DNA from: an uncultured Propionivibrio sp.
Lineage (GTDB): Bacteria > Pseudomonadota > Gammaproteobacteria > Burkholderiales > Rhodocyclaceae
DNA length: 29,104 nt
Assembly (NCBI GenBank): GCA_937923255.1
Contig: CALAIL010000057.1
Span: 1-29,104 of the forward strand
Reading direction: 5' to 3'
Shown: positions 8,326 through 15,226 of the stretch, piece after piece
Position numbering within the stretch: the first letter of the stretch is position 1
Layout: the number at the start of each line of letters is the position of its first letter
Position numbers and translations under genes: made by a program
Notes under the pieces: generated by a model
Told to the model about the DNA's origin: nothing
The model's input: only the letters and a program-made list of their open reading frames with translations
Databases searched by the model: none

Positions 8326-8799
8326 TCAACCGTAGTTGATCGGGTGGCTGCTCAGCCAGTGGCGGTCGCGCGTGTGGCCGATGCGCTTGCCGGCTTCACG
8401 GGCCATGGCAGAAGTCAGCGGACGGGTTTTCCAGGCAAAGCTGACGCCAAACGCCAGGGCGGCGCCTAAAATGCCGCCTGCGACGACGCCGCGTACCGGC
8501 TTGCGATCGTCGGCCAATGCGCCCAGTACGGCGCCTGTCAGCACGCCGAAGCTGGCGGCCTGCCACGACTGTTCGGCGGCGACGGCCAGAATGTTCGAAG
8601 TATCCTCGGTGGCGAGCACGGCTTTACGCGCTTCCCGCGCGCCTTCCAGCCCGGACGAAACCAGCTCTTTGCCGTATTCGTACTGGGAACGGACTTTTTT
8701 CTTGCCGTGATCGAAGTTTGATTTGAGGCGTTCCGTACCCTGTTCGAGGCTCGATTTAACCTGCTCAAGATTTGCTTTGACGTGTTCGCTGATGCTCAT
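8326..8799 (-). CDS. Hypothetical protein with N-terminal helix and glycine-rich membrane hairpin
   Basis: I do not recognise the family. The 157-residue protein begins with a hydrophilic, probably coiled-coil region (residues 1-60, with repeated K/E/Q heptads and an SLEQGTERLKSNFDHGKKK segment). A Gly/Ala-rich hydrophobic segment pair follows at about 78-120, split by a charged turn ADDRKPVRG, which suggests a glycine-zipper hairpin in the inner membrane. A basic tail ends in SSHPINYG. AGGAG stands upstream of the ATG at 8799, and an intrinsic terminator follows, so it is an independent real gene. The overall plan resembles small YqjD/ElaB-like membrane-anchored proteins, but this is a resemblance of layout only. 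Confidence 0.75.
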   Translation of the reverse strand: MSISEHVKANLEQVKSSLEQGTERLKSNFDHGKKKVRSQYEYGKELVSSGLEGAREARKAVLATEDTSNILAVAAEQSWQAASFGVLTGAVLGALADDRKPVRGVVAGGILGAALAFGVSFAWKTRPLTSAMAREAGKRIGHTRDRHWLSSHPINYG

Positions 8800-8917
8800 T
8801 TTCTGCTCCTGATCGATAAAGCCGAAACTCGACGATAACGCCCGCCCGGCAAGGGATGGCTTCTGGCGCAGCAGTGTGCCGGACTGCCGATGGCTAGTGT
8901 ATCACCTCATCGATTCG

Positions 8918-9502
8918 CTATGGTGCCTCATGTGCATTGCCGATGGGATTTCGTGCATCTTTGAGCACGAGCGGTAGACCAGCGGCGACGAGCGTGACCC
9001 GATCGCAGACGGCGGCGATCCGCTGATTCAGCCGCCCCTGCTCGTCGGCAAATAGGCGCGACACCGGGTCCATCGGCACGATCCCGCTCCCGACCTCGTT
9101 GGAAACCAGAATGATCCGACCCGGCAAGCGTTGCAGACCTTCGGCCAGCGCCTGGGTTTCCCGCAGAAATAGCGGGCAATTGATCGCCTGGCCGGCCTCC
9201 GCCTGTTTGGCCGCTTCACCGGCAAAGAGGAGGTTGGACAGCCACAGCGTCAGGCAATCGACAAGCAGGCAGGTATTCGGCGCAGCGTTGCGTGACAACG
9301 CCGCGTATAGGTCAAGCGGCGATTCGACCAGCCCCCATTGTGCCGGCCGGCGCGCCTGATGCGCGGCAACCCGGCGCGCCATTTCATGATCGAGTACCTG
9401 CGCCGTGGCGACATAGACGACATGCAGACCGCTTGCCTGCGCCTGTTTTTCTGCATACGCGCTTTTACCGGAGCGTGCGCCGCCAATAATCAGTTCTTTC
9501 AT
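8918..9502 (-). CDS. cobU: Adenosylcobinamide kinase / adenosylcobinamide-phosphate guanylyltransferase
   Basis: This bifunctional enzyme phosphorylates adenosylcobinamide and then transfers GMP to it, giving adenosylcobinamide-GDP for CobS. The 194-residue protein carries the P-loop GGARSGKS at residues 7-14, then VAAHQARRPAQWGLVE with His48 in the position of the guanylylated His. DCLTLWLSNLL and VSNEVGSGIVP are also hallmark segments. Length is normal for the CobU/CobP family (about 180-200). It is transcribed away from cobT-cobS-cobC across 217 bp. No ribosome site stands out, and the start gives the canonical MKELIIGGARSGKS opening. Confidence 0.95.
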   Translation of the reverse strand: MKELIIGGARSGKSAYAEKQAQASGLHVVYVATAQVLDHEMARRVAAHQARRPAQWGLVESPLDLYAALSRNAAPNTCLLVDCLTLWLSNLLFAGEAAKQAEAGQAINCPLFLRETQALAEGLQRLPGRIILVSNEVGSGIVPMDPVSRLFADEQGRLNQRIAAVCDRVTLVAAGLPLVLKDARNPIGNAHEAP

Positions 9503-9531
9503 GCCGCGAGATTAACATGGAACACTGCGTC

Positions 9532-9537
9532 TATAAT
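9532..9537 (+). promoter_or_regulatory. Possible -10 element of the cobT-cobS-cobC operon
   Basis: TATAAT lies in the cobU-cobT divergent gap. No good -35 hexamer stands at the usual distance (AGATTA at 17 bp is poor), so any promoter would need an activator. It would leave a leader of about 180 bases, GC-rich with several short inverted repeats. I looked there for the cobalamin riboswitch B12-box and did not find it. Confidence 0.35.
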
Positions 9538-9719
9538 GGCGTCGTTCGCGTTTCATGGCTTCTAGCGGCCTATCCGCCGGATCTGGCGGGCTGGTCTGGC
9601 GCACATAGAACGATGCCGGCATGGAAGCCGCGAACGCCCGGCATAACGGCGCATGCTGCGCGGCCACGCGGCCACGTCCACACCTCGGTTCACTTGGCTA
9701 ATCGACAAGACAACAAGAC

Positions 9720-10769
9720 ATGATGCATTTTTCCATCCCTCCGGTTGATTTTTCGCTGGCGCAGGCCTTGCAAGAGAAGATCGACAACAAGACCAAACCT
9801 GTCGGTTCGCTGGGCAGGCTCGAAGAAATTGCCGTGCGGATCGGCTGCATCCAGCACACGCTGTCGCCGCAGTTGCGTGATCCGCATATGCTGATTTTTG
9901 CTGGCGATCACGGCGCAGCGCGCGCCGGTATTTCGGCCTATCCGCAGGATGTGAGCTGGCAGATGCTGGAGAATTACTTGAAAGGCGGCGCGGCGGCCAA
10001 TGTGTTTTCGCGGCTCAACGGAATGACCATGCTGGCGATCGATGCGGGGGTCGCGCATGACTTCGGTCCGCGCGAGGGGCTGATCGACGCCAAAATCGAC
10101 CCGGCCGGCACGCGCAATTACCTGGAAGAACCGGCGATGACGCGGGCGCAATGCCTGGTGGCAATTGCCAAAGGGGCGGAAATTGCCCGTGCGGTGGCCG
10201 ATCGGGGCTGCAATATTATGGGGGTGGGGGAGAAAGGCATCGGCAATACCGGCTCGGCATCGCTGATTACCCACCTGCTGACCGGCGCTTCGCTCGACGA
10301 TTGCGTCGGGCGCGGTACCGGCCTCGACGATACCGCGCTGGCGCATAAGAAAGCATTGATGAAGCAGGCCATCCAGCGTGCCGGGCTGCCGGCCGATGCC
10401 GATGTGACGGAGATTCTGAGCGAATTCGGCGGCTTTGAAATTGCCATGATGACCGGCGCCCTGCTGGCGGGCGCGGAACGCGGCATGGTGCTGCTTGCAG
10501 ACGGTTTCATTGCCACCTCGGCCCTGCTGGCGGCACATCGCATTGCGCCGGCGATTGGCGATTACTGCATTTTTTCGCATTGTTCCGCCGAGGCGGGGCA
10601 TCGCGCACAGATTCGCTTTCTTGGCGGTAATCCGCTGCTCGACATCGGCATGCGTCTGGGCGAGGGAACGGGCGCCATGGTGGCTTTCCCGATTGTCCGG
10701 GCTGCCGTCGCTTTCCTGAACGAAATGGCCAGTTTCGCTTCTGCCGGCGTCAGCAAACATATCCGATAA
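9720..10769 (+). CDS. cobT: Nicotinate-nucleotide--dimethylbenzimidazole phosphoribosyltransferase
   Basis: CobT activates the lower base: it transfers phosphoribose from nicotinate mononucleotide to 5,6-dimethylbenzimidazole (or another base), giving alpha-ribazole phosphate. The 349-residue protein has the substrate loop [12 protein letters not shown] near residue 23, [24 protein letters not shown], and LGEGTGA with the catalytic Glu at 315 near the C-terminus. Length matches the family (about 350). ATGs occur at 9720 and 9723, differing by one residue. It is followed after only 12 bp by cobS, so it heads a cobT-cobS-cobC unit. Confidence 0.96.
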   Translation: MMHFSIPPVDFSLAQALQEKIDNKTKPVGSLGRLEEIAVRIGCIQHTLSPQLRDPHMLIFAGDHGAARAGISAYPQDVSWQMLENYLKGGAAANVFSRLNGMTMLAIDAGVAHDFGPREGLIDAKIDPAGTRNYLEEPAMTRAQCLVAIAKGAEIARAVADRGCNIMGVGEKGIGNTGSASLITHLLTGASLDDCVGRGTGLDDTALAHKKALMKQAIQRAGLPADADVTEILSEFGGFEIAMMTGALLAGAERGMVLLADGFIATSALLAAHRIAPAIGDYCIFSHCSAEAGHRAQIRFLGGNPLLDIGMRLGEGTGAMVAFPIVRAAVAFLNEMASFASAGVSKHIR

Positions 10770-10781
10770 CTCCCGCGATCG

Positions 10782-11537
10782 ATGGCTTTGAGTTCACGAT
10801 TTGAGACCTTTATCGGCGCGCTTCGCTTTTTTACGCGCTTGCCGATCCCCGGACAGCTGGGCTATAGCAGCGTCGCGCTGGAAAAGGCCATTGTCTATTT
10901 CCCGTTCGCAGGCGTGCTGCTCGGTGCGATCTGCGCGGCGTTGTTCATGGTGTGCGGCCTATTCTGGCCGAAGTCGCTGGCCGTTCTTGTCGCCATGGCC
11001 GCCACCATCCGGCTGACCGGCGCGCTGCACGAGGACGGCTGGAGCGATGTGGCCGATGGCTTCGGCGGCGGTTGGGACAAGCAGCGTATTCTCGACATCA
11101 TGCGCGATTCACGGCTGGGCAGCTTTGGCGCGGTTGCACTGACCATGCTGCTGCTGGCGCGTTATGTCACGTTGCTTGAAATCGAAACCGCCTGGCTGCC
11201 TTTTGCATTGATTGCCGGCCATGTTTTTTCGCGTTTGTGTGCGACGGGCATCATGGTGTCTATGGAATACGTGCGCACCGACGGCAAGGGCAAACCCTTC
11301 AGCAATAATCTGAGTATCGGCGAACTGGCTTTCGTCGTGCTGACGGGCGTCGCGCCGCTGTTCTGTCTGCCGTGGCAGCAGGCGGCATCCGCCGTTGTTC
11401 TGGCATTACTGGCCACGCTGTGGCTGGCGCGTCTGTTCAAGCGCAATATCGGCGGCTATACCGGCGACTGCCTTGGGGCAACGCAGCAGTTTGCCGAGGT
11501 GGCCTTTTACGCGGGGCTGTTGTGCAGGTTTTCCTGA
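10782..11537 (+). CDS. cobS: Adenosylcobinamide-GDP ribazoletransferase (cobalamin synthase)
   Basis: CobS joins adenosylcobinamide-GDP to alpha-ribazole (phosphate), the last ring-assembly step, at the inner membrane. The 251-residue protein opens with ALRFFTRLPIP, typical of the family. It has the acidic motif LHEDGWSDVADGFGGG near 83-98 and RDSRLGSFGA near 110, which bind metal and substrate. Several hydrophobic segments follow, fitting its 5-7 membrane spans. No Shine-Dalgarno is obvious in the 12 bp after cobT, suggesting translational coupling. Its last 16 bases overlap cobC. Confidence 0.95.
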   Translation: MALSSRFETFIGALRFFTRLPIPGQLGYSSVALEKAIVYFPFAGVLLGAICAALFMVCGLFWPKSLAVLVAMAATIRLTGALHEDGWSDVADGFGGGWDKQRILDIMRDSRLGSFGAVALTMLLLARYVTLLEIETAWLPFALIAGHVFSRLCATGIMVSMEYVRTDGKGKPFSNNLSIGELAFVVLTGVAPLFCLPWQQAASAVVLALLATLWLARLFKRNIGGYTGDCLGATQQFAEVAFYAGLLCRFS

Positions 11538-12040
11538 TCCGCCATACACGTCCGCAGCTTGCCGCCGGCATTTGCTATGGCCAGCTTGACGTGGCGTGTG
11601 AGGACCCGCTGCCTGTTGCCCGCCAATTACGTGTGCAGATTCCTTGCGACACGCCGATTTTTTGCAGCCCGCTCAAGCGCGCCCGCGTGCTGGCCGAAGC
11701 GCTTGGCAAGCCCTGTGGCGTGACGCCATGCATTGATGCGCGCCTCAGCGAAATCAGTTTCGGTAATTGGGAAGGCAAGCCCTGGGAAGATATTGACCGG
11801 GCGGCGCTGGATATGTGGGCTGCCGACGTGCTTCATTTCGTGCCGCCCGGCGGGGAATCTGTCGCCCAACTGCGCGCCCGCGTCATTGCTTTTGCCGAAA
11901 CGCTGAGGCTGCCGCGCGTTGCCATCGTTGCCCACGCCGGCGTGATGAAAACGCTGTGCGGCTACTGGCAAAAGCTGCCCAGCGAGGATTGGACGCAGCT
12001 GGAGTTTTCCTTCGGCGGTTTGGTTGAGCTTACGGTTTGA
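11522..12040 (+). CDS. cobC: Alpha-ribazole phosphatase (histidine phosphatase family)
   Basis: CobC-type phosphatases remove the 5'-phosphate from alpha-ribazole phosphate or adenosylcobalamin phosphate. The start is a GTG at 11522 inside the end of cobS. It gives a 172-residue protein beginning VQVFLIRHTRP with the phosphoacceptor His8 in RHT. The longer open frame from 11372 overlaps cobS extensively and lacks sense. Other landmarks are FCSPLKRARVLAEAL, the acidic LSEISFGNWEG and the second catalytic His138 in VAIVAHAG. The gene order cobT-cobS-cobC supports the cobalamin role over generic phosphoglycerate mutase-like functions. Downstream begins a repeat-rich convergent gap. Confidence 0.92.
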   Translation: MQVFLIRHTRPQLAAGICYGQLDVACEDPLPVARQLRVQIPCDTPIFCSPLKRARVLAEALGKPCGVTPCIDARLSEISFGNWEGKPWEDIDRAALDMWAADVLHFVPPGGESVAQLRARVIAFAETLRLPRVAIVAHAGVMKTLCGYWQKLPSEDWTQLEFSFGGLVELTV

Positions 12041-12086
12041 GACCGCGCGCACCGCGCCTGTTTTATCGCATTTACCTGACGCCTAC

Positions 12087-12126
12087 CCGGAGCGCCTTTA
12101 TCCACGGGCATCTCCGGGGTCGATCG
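12087..12126. repeat. Single 40-bp palindromic monomer
   Basis: This is a unit of the same family as array A. It has a left arm CCGGAGCGCC, a centre TTTATCCACG, a right arm GGCATCTCCG and GGGTC at the boundary with the element at 12127. The centre contains TTATCCACG, one mismatch from the DnaA-box consensus TTATCCACA. Confidence 0.65.
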
Positions 12127-12190
12127 CGTCTTTCTTTGCCAAGATACTGTGTTGGCCTCACCTTGCCTTTTGGCAAAGTCGAGCCGCTAT
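12127..12190. repeat. MITE/REP-like element, internally deleted copy
   Basis: The left end is degraded but keeps TCTTTCTTTGCCAAGA. The right end is intact (TTTTGGCAAAG then TCGAGCCGCTAT), identical to the copy at 6-109. The central CGTACT section is missing. The downstream 100 bases (TTAAGCTTGCGG onward) are shared with the region after the copy at 18008. Confidence 0.7.
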
Positions 12191-12209
12191 TTAAGCTTGC
12201 GGAGTCTCC

Positions 12210-12288
12210 TCTGAAATCCATAAAAACAGGGCAGAAAACATGAAATGCCTGGAGGTCCTTTAAACACAAGGGCTTCAGGGCATCAAAA
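12210..12288. repeat. Two 40-bp-type monomers following the element
   Basis: Units of 39 and 40 bp start at 12210 (TCTGAAATCC) and 12249 (CTGGAGGTCC, centre TTTAAACACA, right arm AGGGCTTCAG). The same pair follows the element at 18008-18074, so element plus monomers behave as one composite repeat. Confidence 0.7.
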
Positions 12289-12350
12289 AACATAAAAGCC
12301 CTCGACCCTTCGGACTGTACCCCTTTAAAGAGGGGAGCAAGCAGGCTGCC

Positions 12351-12390
12351 TTGCGAGCCTTTATCCACGGCCATCTCTGGGGTCATAGCG
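12351..12390. repeat. 40-bp monomer interrupted by an element
   Basis: The unit TTGCGAGCCT, TTATCCACGG, CCATCTCTGG, GGTCATAGCG runs straight into the element whose end ATAGCG starts at 12385. The preceding 12310-12350 is a weaker unit (centre CCCCTTTAAAGAGGGG). Confidence 0.6.
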
Positions 12391-12496
12391 TCTTCTTTTG
12401 CCAAGAGACTGCGTTGCTTGCTTGGCCTGGCCTCGCCGTACTGAGTGTACTGTCAGCGGCTTGTCGCCTTGCCTTTTGGCAAAGTCGCGCCGCTAT
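12385..12496. repeat. MITE/REP-like element, near full-length copy
   Basis: The left end is ATAGCGTCTTCTTTTGCCAA and the right end is TTTTGGCAAAG then TCGCGCCGCTAT. The interior keeps the GTACTG/TGTACTG and CGGCTTGTCGCCTTG arms seen in the copy at 6-109. It is 112 bp long. Its left neighbour is GGTC of a 40-bp monomer, as at 12127. Confidence 0.75.
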
Positions 12497-12520
12497 TGGG
12501 CGGTGTTGCAAAAGGGGTGC

Positions 12521-12640
12521 CCGGAAGCCCGCGTCAACAGGGCATTCCAGAGGTGGGTGCCCGGAAGTCCTTTATCTACGCGGGTTTCAGAGCATATGCA
12601 TCGGAGATGCCCTATCCACGCGGGGTTCAGAGGCGCTTTT
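12521..12640. repeat. Tandem array of three 40-bp palindromic monomers
   Basis: Three units start exactly at 12521, 12561 and 12601. Left arms are CCGGAAGCCC, CCGGAAGTCC and TCGGAGATGC. Centres are GCGTCAACAG, TTTATCTACG and CCTATCCACG. Right arms are GGCATTCCAG, CGGGTTTCAG and CGGGGTTCAG. The last centre is the reverse complement of the CGTGGATAGG centre found in units at 129 and 28908, as expected for a palindromic monomer used in both orientations. Confidence 0.82.
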
Positions 12641-12696
12641 AGGGAAGGCGTCCGGCAATGCCCGGCAGCGCTTTTTGTGTTTATCGCGAATTCACT

Positions 12697-12788
12697 TAAC
12701 GTTCGCTAGGGCGTTGCTGCGCCTTGCCGTACTCCTTGTACTGTTTGCAGCTTGCCGCCTTGTGTCGAAAATTAATTCAATCCGCTAT
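12697..12788. repeat. Divergent MITE/REP-like element
   Basis: It keeps the interior CGTTGCTGCGCCTTGCCGTA, TGTACTG and CTTGCCGCCTTG arms, but its right end is AATTCAATCCGCTAT instead of the AAAGTCGAGCCGCTAT form. The left end is not clear. It lies just past the 3' end of the permease gene at 12808. It represents a second subfamily of the element. Confidence 0.6.
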
Positions 12789-12807
12789 AGGACGTCTGGA
12801 CGCTTTT

Positions 12808-13854
12808 TCACCAAGCGGTGCGGATCATATCCAGCAGCAGGCTGCTTGTCGCAACCAACACCCATAAAATTCCGCCCAAGGCAATCGGGCGCCAGCCGGC
12901 TTGCCGGATGGCGGCGAACGAACTGGTCATGCCAACGGCGGCCATCGCCACCGTCGTGCCGAAATGCGCCATCAGCTTGATCGTTCCCTGCCAGGATGGC
13001 GGGATTGCGCCGAGTGAATTGAGCGCCGCCGCCAACAGGAAGAAGCCGAGGAACGGCGGCGCCAGCTTGTACCAGACGGGCAGGGCCGCTTGCTCTGCGC
13101 CCGACGCTGAACGGTATCGCCGCCAGGATTCAAAGACAGCCAGCGGAATGATGGCCAGCGTTCGCGTCAGTTTGACGACGACAGCGTAAGATGCCGCCGC
13201 TGCGCCGTAGACCGTGGCGGCGGCAACGACCGAGGAGGTGTCATTGACGGCCGTGCCCGCCCAGAGGCCAAAGGCCTCCTGCGACAAGCCAAGCAGGTGG
13301 CCGAGCGGCGGAAAAAGCAGCGCGCCGAGCACGTTATAGATGACGATGACGGTAATCGAAAAGGCAATGGCCGAACTCGATGCGCCGATAACGGCGCTCA
13401 TCGTGGCAATGGCGGATGCGCCACAGATTGCCGTGCCGTAGGTGACGAGCACGCCCGTTTGACGTTCTACGCGCAACATGCGGCCGAGCAGGGCGCCGCC
13501 GCCAATCGCGATTGCCAGCGTGCCGATCATCACCGGCAGGCCGTCGCTGCCGATCTGGGCAACCTGACCCAGCGACATCCCTGCGCCGAGCAGGACGATG
13601 GCGCTTTGCAGGACTTTCCTGGAACAAAAAGCCAGCCCGCTTTTCCATTCCGGGCGCAAGCCGAATAGTTGCCCGACAAGCAGGCCAAGCAGAATGCCGA
13701 TGACGGGCGCGCCGAGAACCGGAACCCATGTGCCCAGTTGCCAGGCGATCAGCCCCAGTCCCAGCGGAAAGGCGAATCCCTGCCAGACGCGCTTTCCGGG
13801 AAAACCGTCAGCAGGCGGGCGTTGTGGCGGGAGAGATGGGGGCGGCGTGCGCAT
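12808..13854 (-). CDS. YeiH/UPF0324-family putative sulfate-exporter-like permease
   Basis: A 348-residue polytopic membrane protein of the YeiH (Cons_hypoth698, PSE) family. A Pro-rich N-terminus of about 20 residues is followed by about ten hydrophobic segments. GTAICGASAIATMSAVIGAS and AVNDTSSVVAAATVYG are hallmark segments of the family. Members are proposed to be small-anion exporters, but function is largely unproven. I place the start at ATG 13854, just 11 bp after the cca stop, since the frame further upstream only shadows cca. Its last codons lie 20 bp from a repeat element. I see no terminator. Confidence 0.85.
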   Translation of the reverse strand: MRTPPPSLPPQRPPADGFPGKRVWQGFAFPLGLGLIAWQLGTWVPVLGAPVIGILLGLLVGQLFGLRPEWKSGLAFCSRKVLQSAIVLLGAGMSLGQVAQIGSDGLPVMIGTLAIAIGGGALLGRMLRVERQTGVLVTYGTAICGASAIATMSAVIGASSSAIAFSITVIVIYNVLGALLFPPLGHLLGLSQEAFGLWAGTAVNDTSSVVAAATVYGAAAASYAVVVKLTRTLAIIPLAVFESWRRYRSASGAEQAALPVWYKLAPPFLGFFLLAAALNSLGAIPPSWQGTIKLMAHFGTTVAMAAVGMTSSFAAIRQAGWRPIALGGILWVLVATSSLLLDMIRTAW

Positions 13855-13865
13855 GTTTTCAGATG

Positions 13866-15098
13866 TCAGTTCGGTGGCTGATCGAGCGCGGCGATGGCGC
13901 GTATGCGCGCAGCGGCAATCCGCTCGGGGATTTTGCGCGGGTCGGTGCAAGCACGGGCGACGCCCGCCGCATCGACGGACAAGGCGGCGGCCAGCGCACG
14001 CGGAAAGTAATCCGCGTCGGGAATCGTCTTGTCTTCCCAGCCGAGACGGCCGTGGAAATCGCAATCGCAGGCTTGCAGGATCTGCGTAAAACGCTGTGGG
14101 CGGCGCAAGGCATCGCAGCTTTGCAGCAGTTTAAGTACCGTGGCGGGGCGAAGCTGCCTGCCGCGCCGGATGTCGCCGTGGTAACGGGCGACCAGCAGCG
14201 CCAGATCGCGTGACTCGGCCGGCGCCTTGAGGCGAGCGCAAAGCGTTTCGGCAAGGCGGGCGCTGCGCCCTTCGTGTCCGGGATGGCGCGGCAGATCGGC
14301 TGCCGGCGTTGTCCCTTTGCCCAGGTCGTGCAGCAAGACGGCAAAGCGCACCGGCAATGCGTAGTCTCTGGCGGCCGCGTAATCGAGCGCCAGGGTGACG
14401 TGGATGCCGGTATCGACTTCCGGGTGATAGTCGGCGCGCTGCGGCACGCCGAATAGCCGGTCGACTTCAGGCAGCAGCCTGGCCAGCGCCCCGCATTCGC
14501 GCAATACGCGGATCATGCGCGAGGGCTTGGCTTCCATCAGGCCGCGCGCCAGCTCTTGCCAGACGCGCTCGGGAACGAGGTGATCGACTTCCCCTTCATC
14601 GACCATGCGGCGCGCCAGCGCCAGGGTTTCCGGCGCAATCGTGAAGTCGGCGAAACGGGCGGCAAAACGCGCCAGCCGTAAGATGCGCACCGGATCTTCG
14701 GCGAACGCCGGACTGACATGACGCAGGATGCGGGCGCGCAAATCCGCTACGCCACCGAAGGGGTCGATCAGAGCGCCGTCAATCGTGCCGTCGAGCGTTC
14801 TGGCAATGGCGTTGATCGTCAGGTCGCGGCGCGCCAGGTCGTCTTCCAGGCGAACGTTGGGCGCTGTGTGAAAGACAAATCCCGTGTAACCGCGCCCGCT
14901 TTTTCGCTCGGTGCGCGCCAGCGCGTATTCTTCGTGCGTTTGGGGATGCAGGAAAACGGGAAAATCGCGGCCGACCGGCTGGTAGCCCTGCGCCCGCATG
15001 ATTTCCGGCGTTGCGCCGACGACGACGTAGTCGCGGTCTTTGACCGGCAGGCCGAGCAGTTCATCGCGGACGGCACCGCCAACCAGATAGATTTGCAT
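13866..15098 (-). CDS. cca: CCA tRNA nucleotidyltransferase with HD domain
   Basis: This enzyme adds or repairs the 3'-terminal CCA of tRNAs without a template. The 410-residue protein is close to the enterobacterial length (412). The class II nucleotidyltransferase head MQIYLVGGAVRDELLGLPV is followed by the metal-binding pair in KDRDYVVVG (D21, D23) and by DDLARRDLTINAIA. A later EDPVRILRLARFAARF and the C-terminal HD phosphohydrolase motif in LLHDLGKG also stand out. The HD domain marks the gammaproteobacteria/betaproteobacteria-type enzyme with phosphatase and phosphodiesterase activities. It is followed at 11 bp by the YeiH-type permease and preceded, 128 bp away, by slt on the same strand. 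Confidence 0.96.
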   Translation of the reverse strand: MQIYLVGGAVRDELLGLPVKDRDYVVVGATPEIMRAQGYQPVGRDFPVFLHPQTHEEYALARTERKSGRGYTGFVFHTAPNVRLEDDLARRDLTINAIARTLDGTIDGALIDPFGGVADLRARILRHVSPAFAEDPVRILRLARFAARFADFTIAPETLALARRMVDEGEVDHLVPERVWQELARGLMEAKPSRMIRVLRECGALARLLPEVDRLFGVPQRADYHPEVDTGIHVTLALDYAAARDYALPVRFAVLLHDLGKGTTPAADLPRHPGHEGRSARLAETLCARLKAPAESRDLALLVARYHGDIRRGRQLRPATVLKLLQSCDALRRPQRFTQILQACDCDFHGRLGWEDKTIPDADYFPRALAAALSVDAAGVARACTDPRKIPERIAAARIRAIAALDQPPN

Positions 15099-15226
15099 GA
15101 TTCGTCCCGACGCTCGCGACTATCCGGCGAATACGGCTTGGGCCAGTGCCGCCGCGCTGTGCGCCGGCGCGGATCGGGGAGATGGGCGGGTTGGGTGAAT
15201 GAACATAGGTGGCTGAGCCCGCGTGC

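Noticed and set aside
9503..9719. Cobalamin riboswitch ahead of cobT or cobU
   Set aside because: The conserved B12-box and CCGCNACTGT-type segments are not found on either strand.
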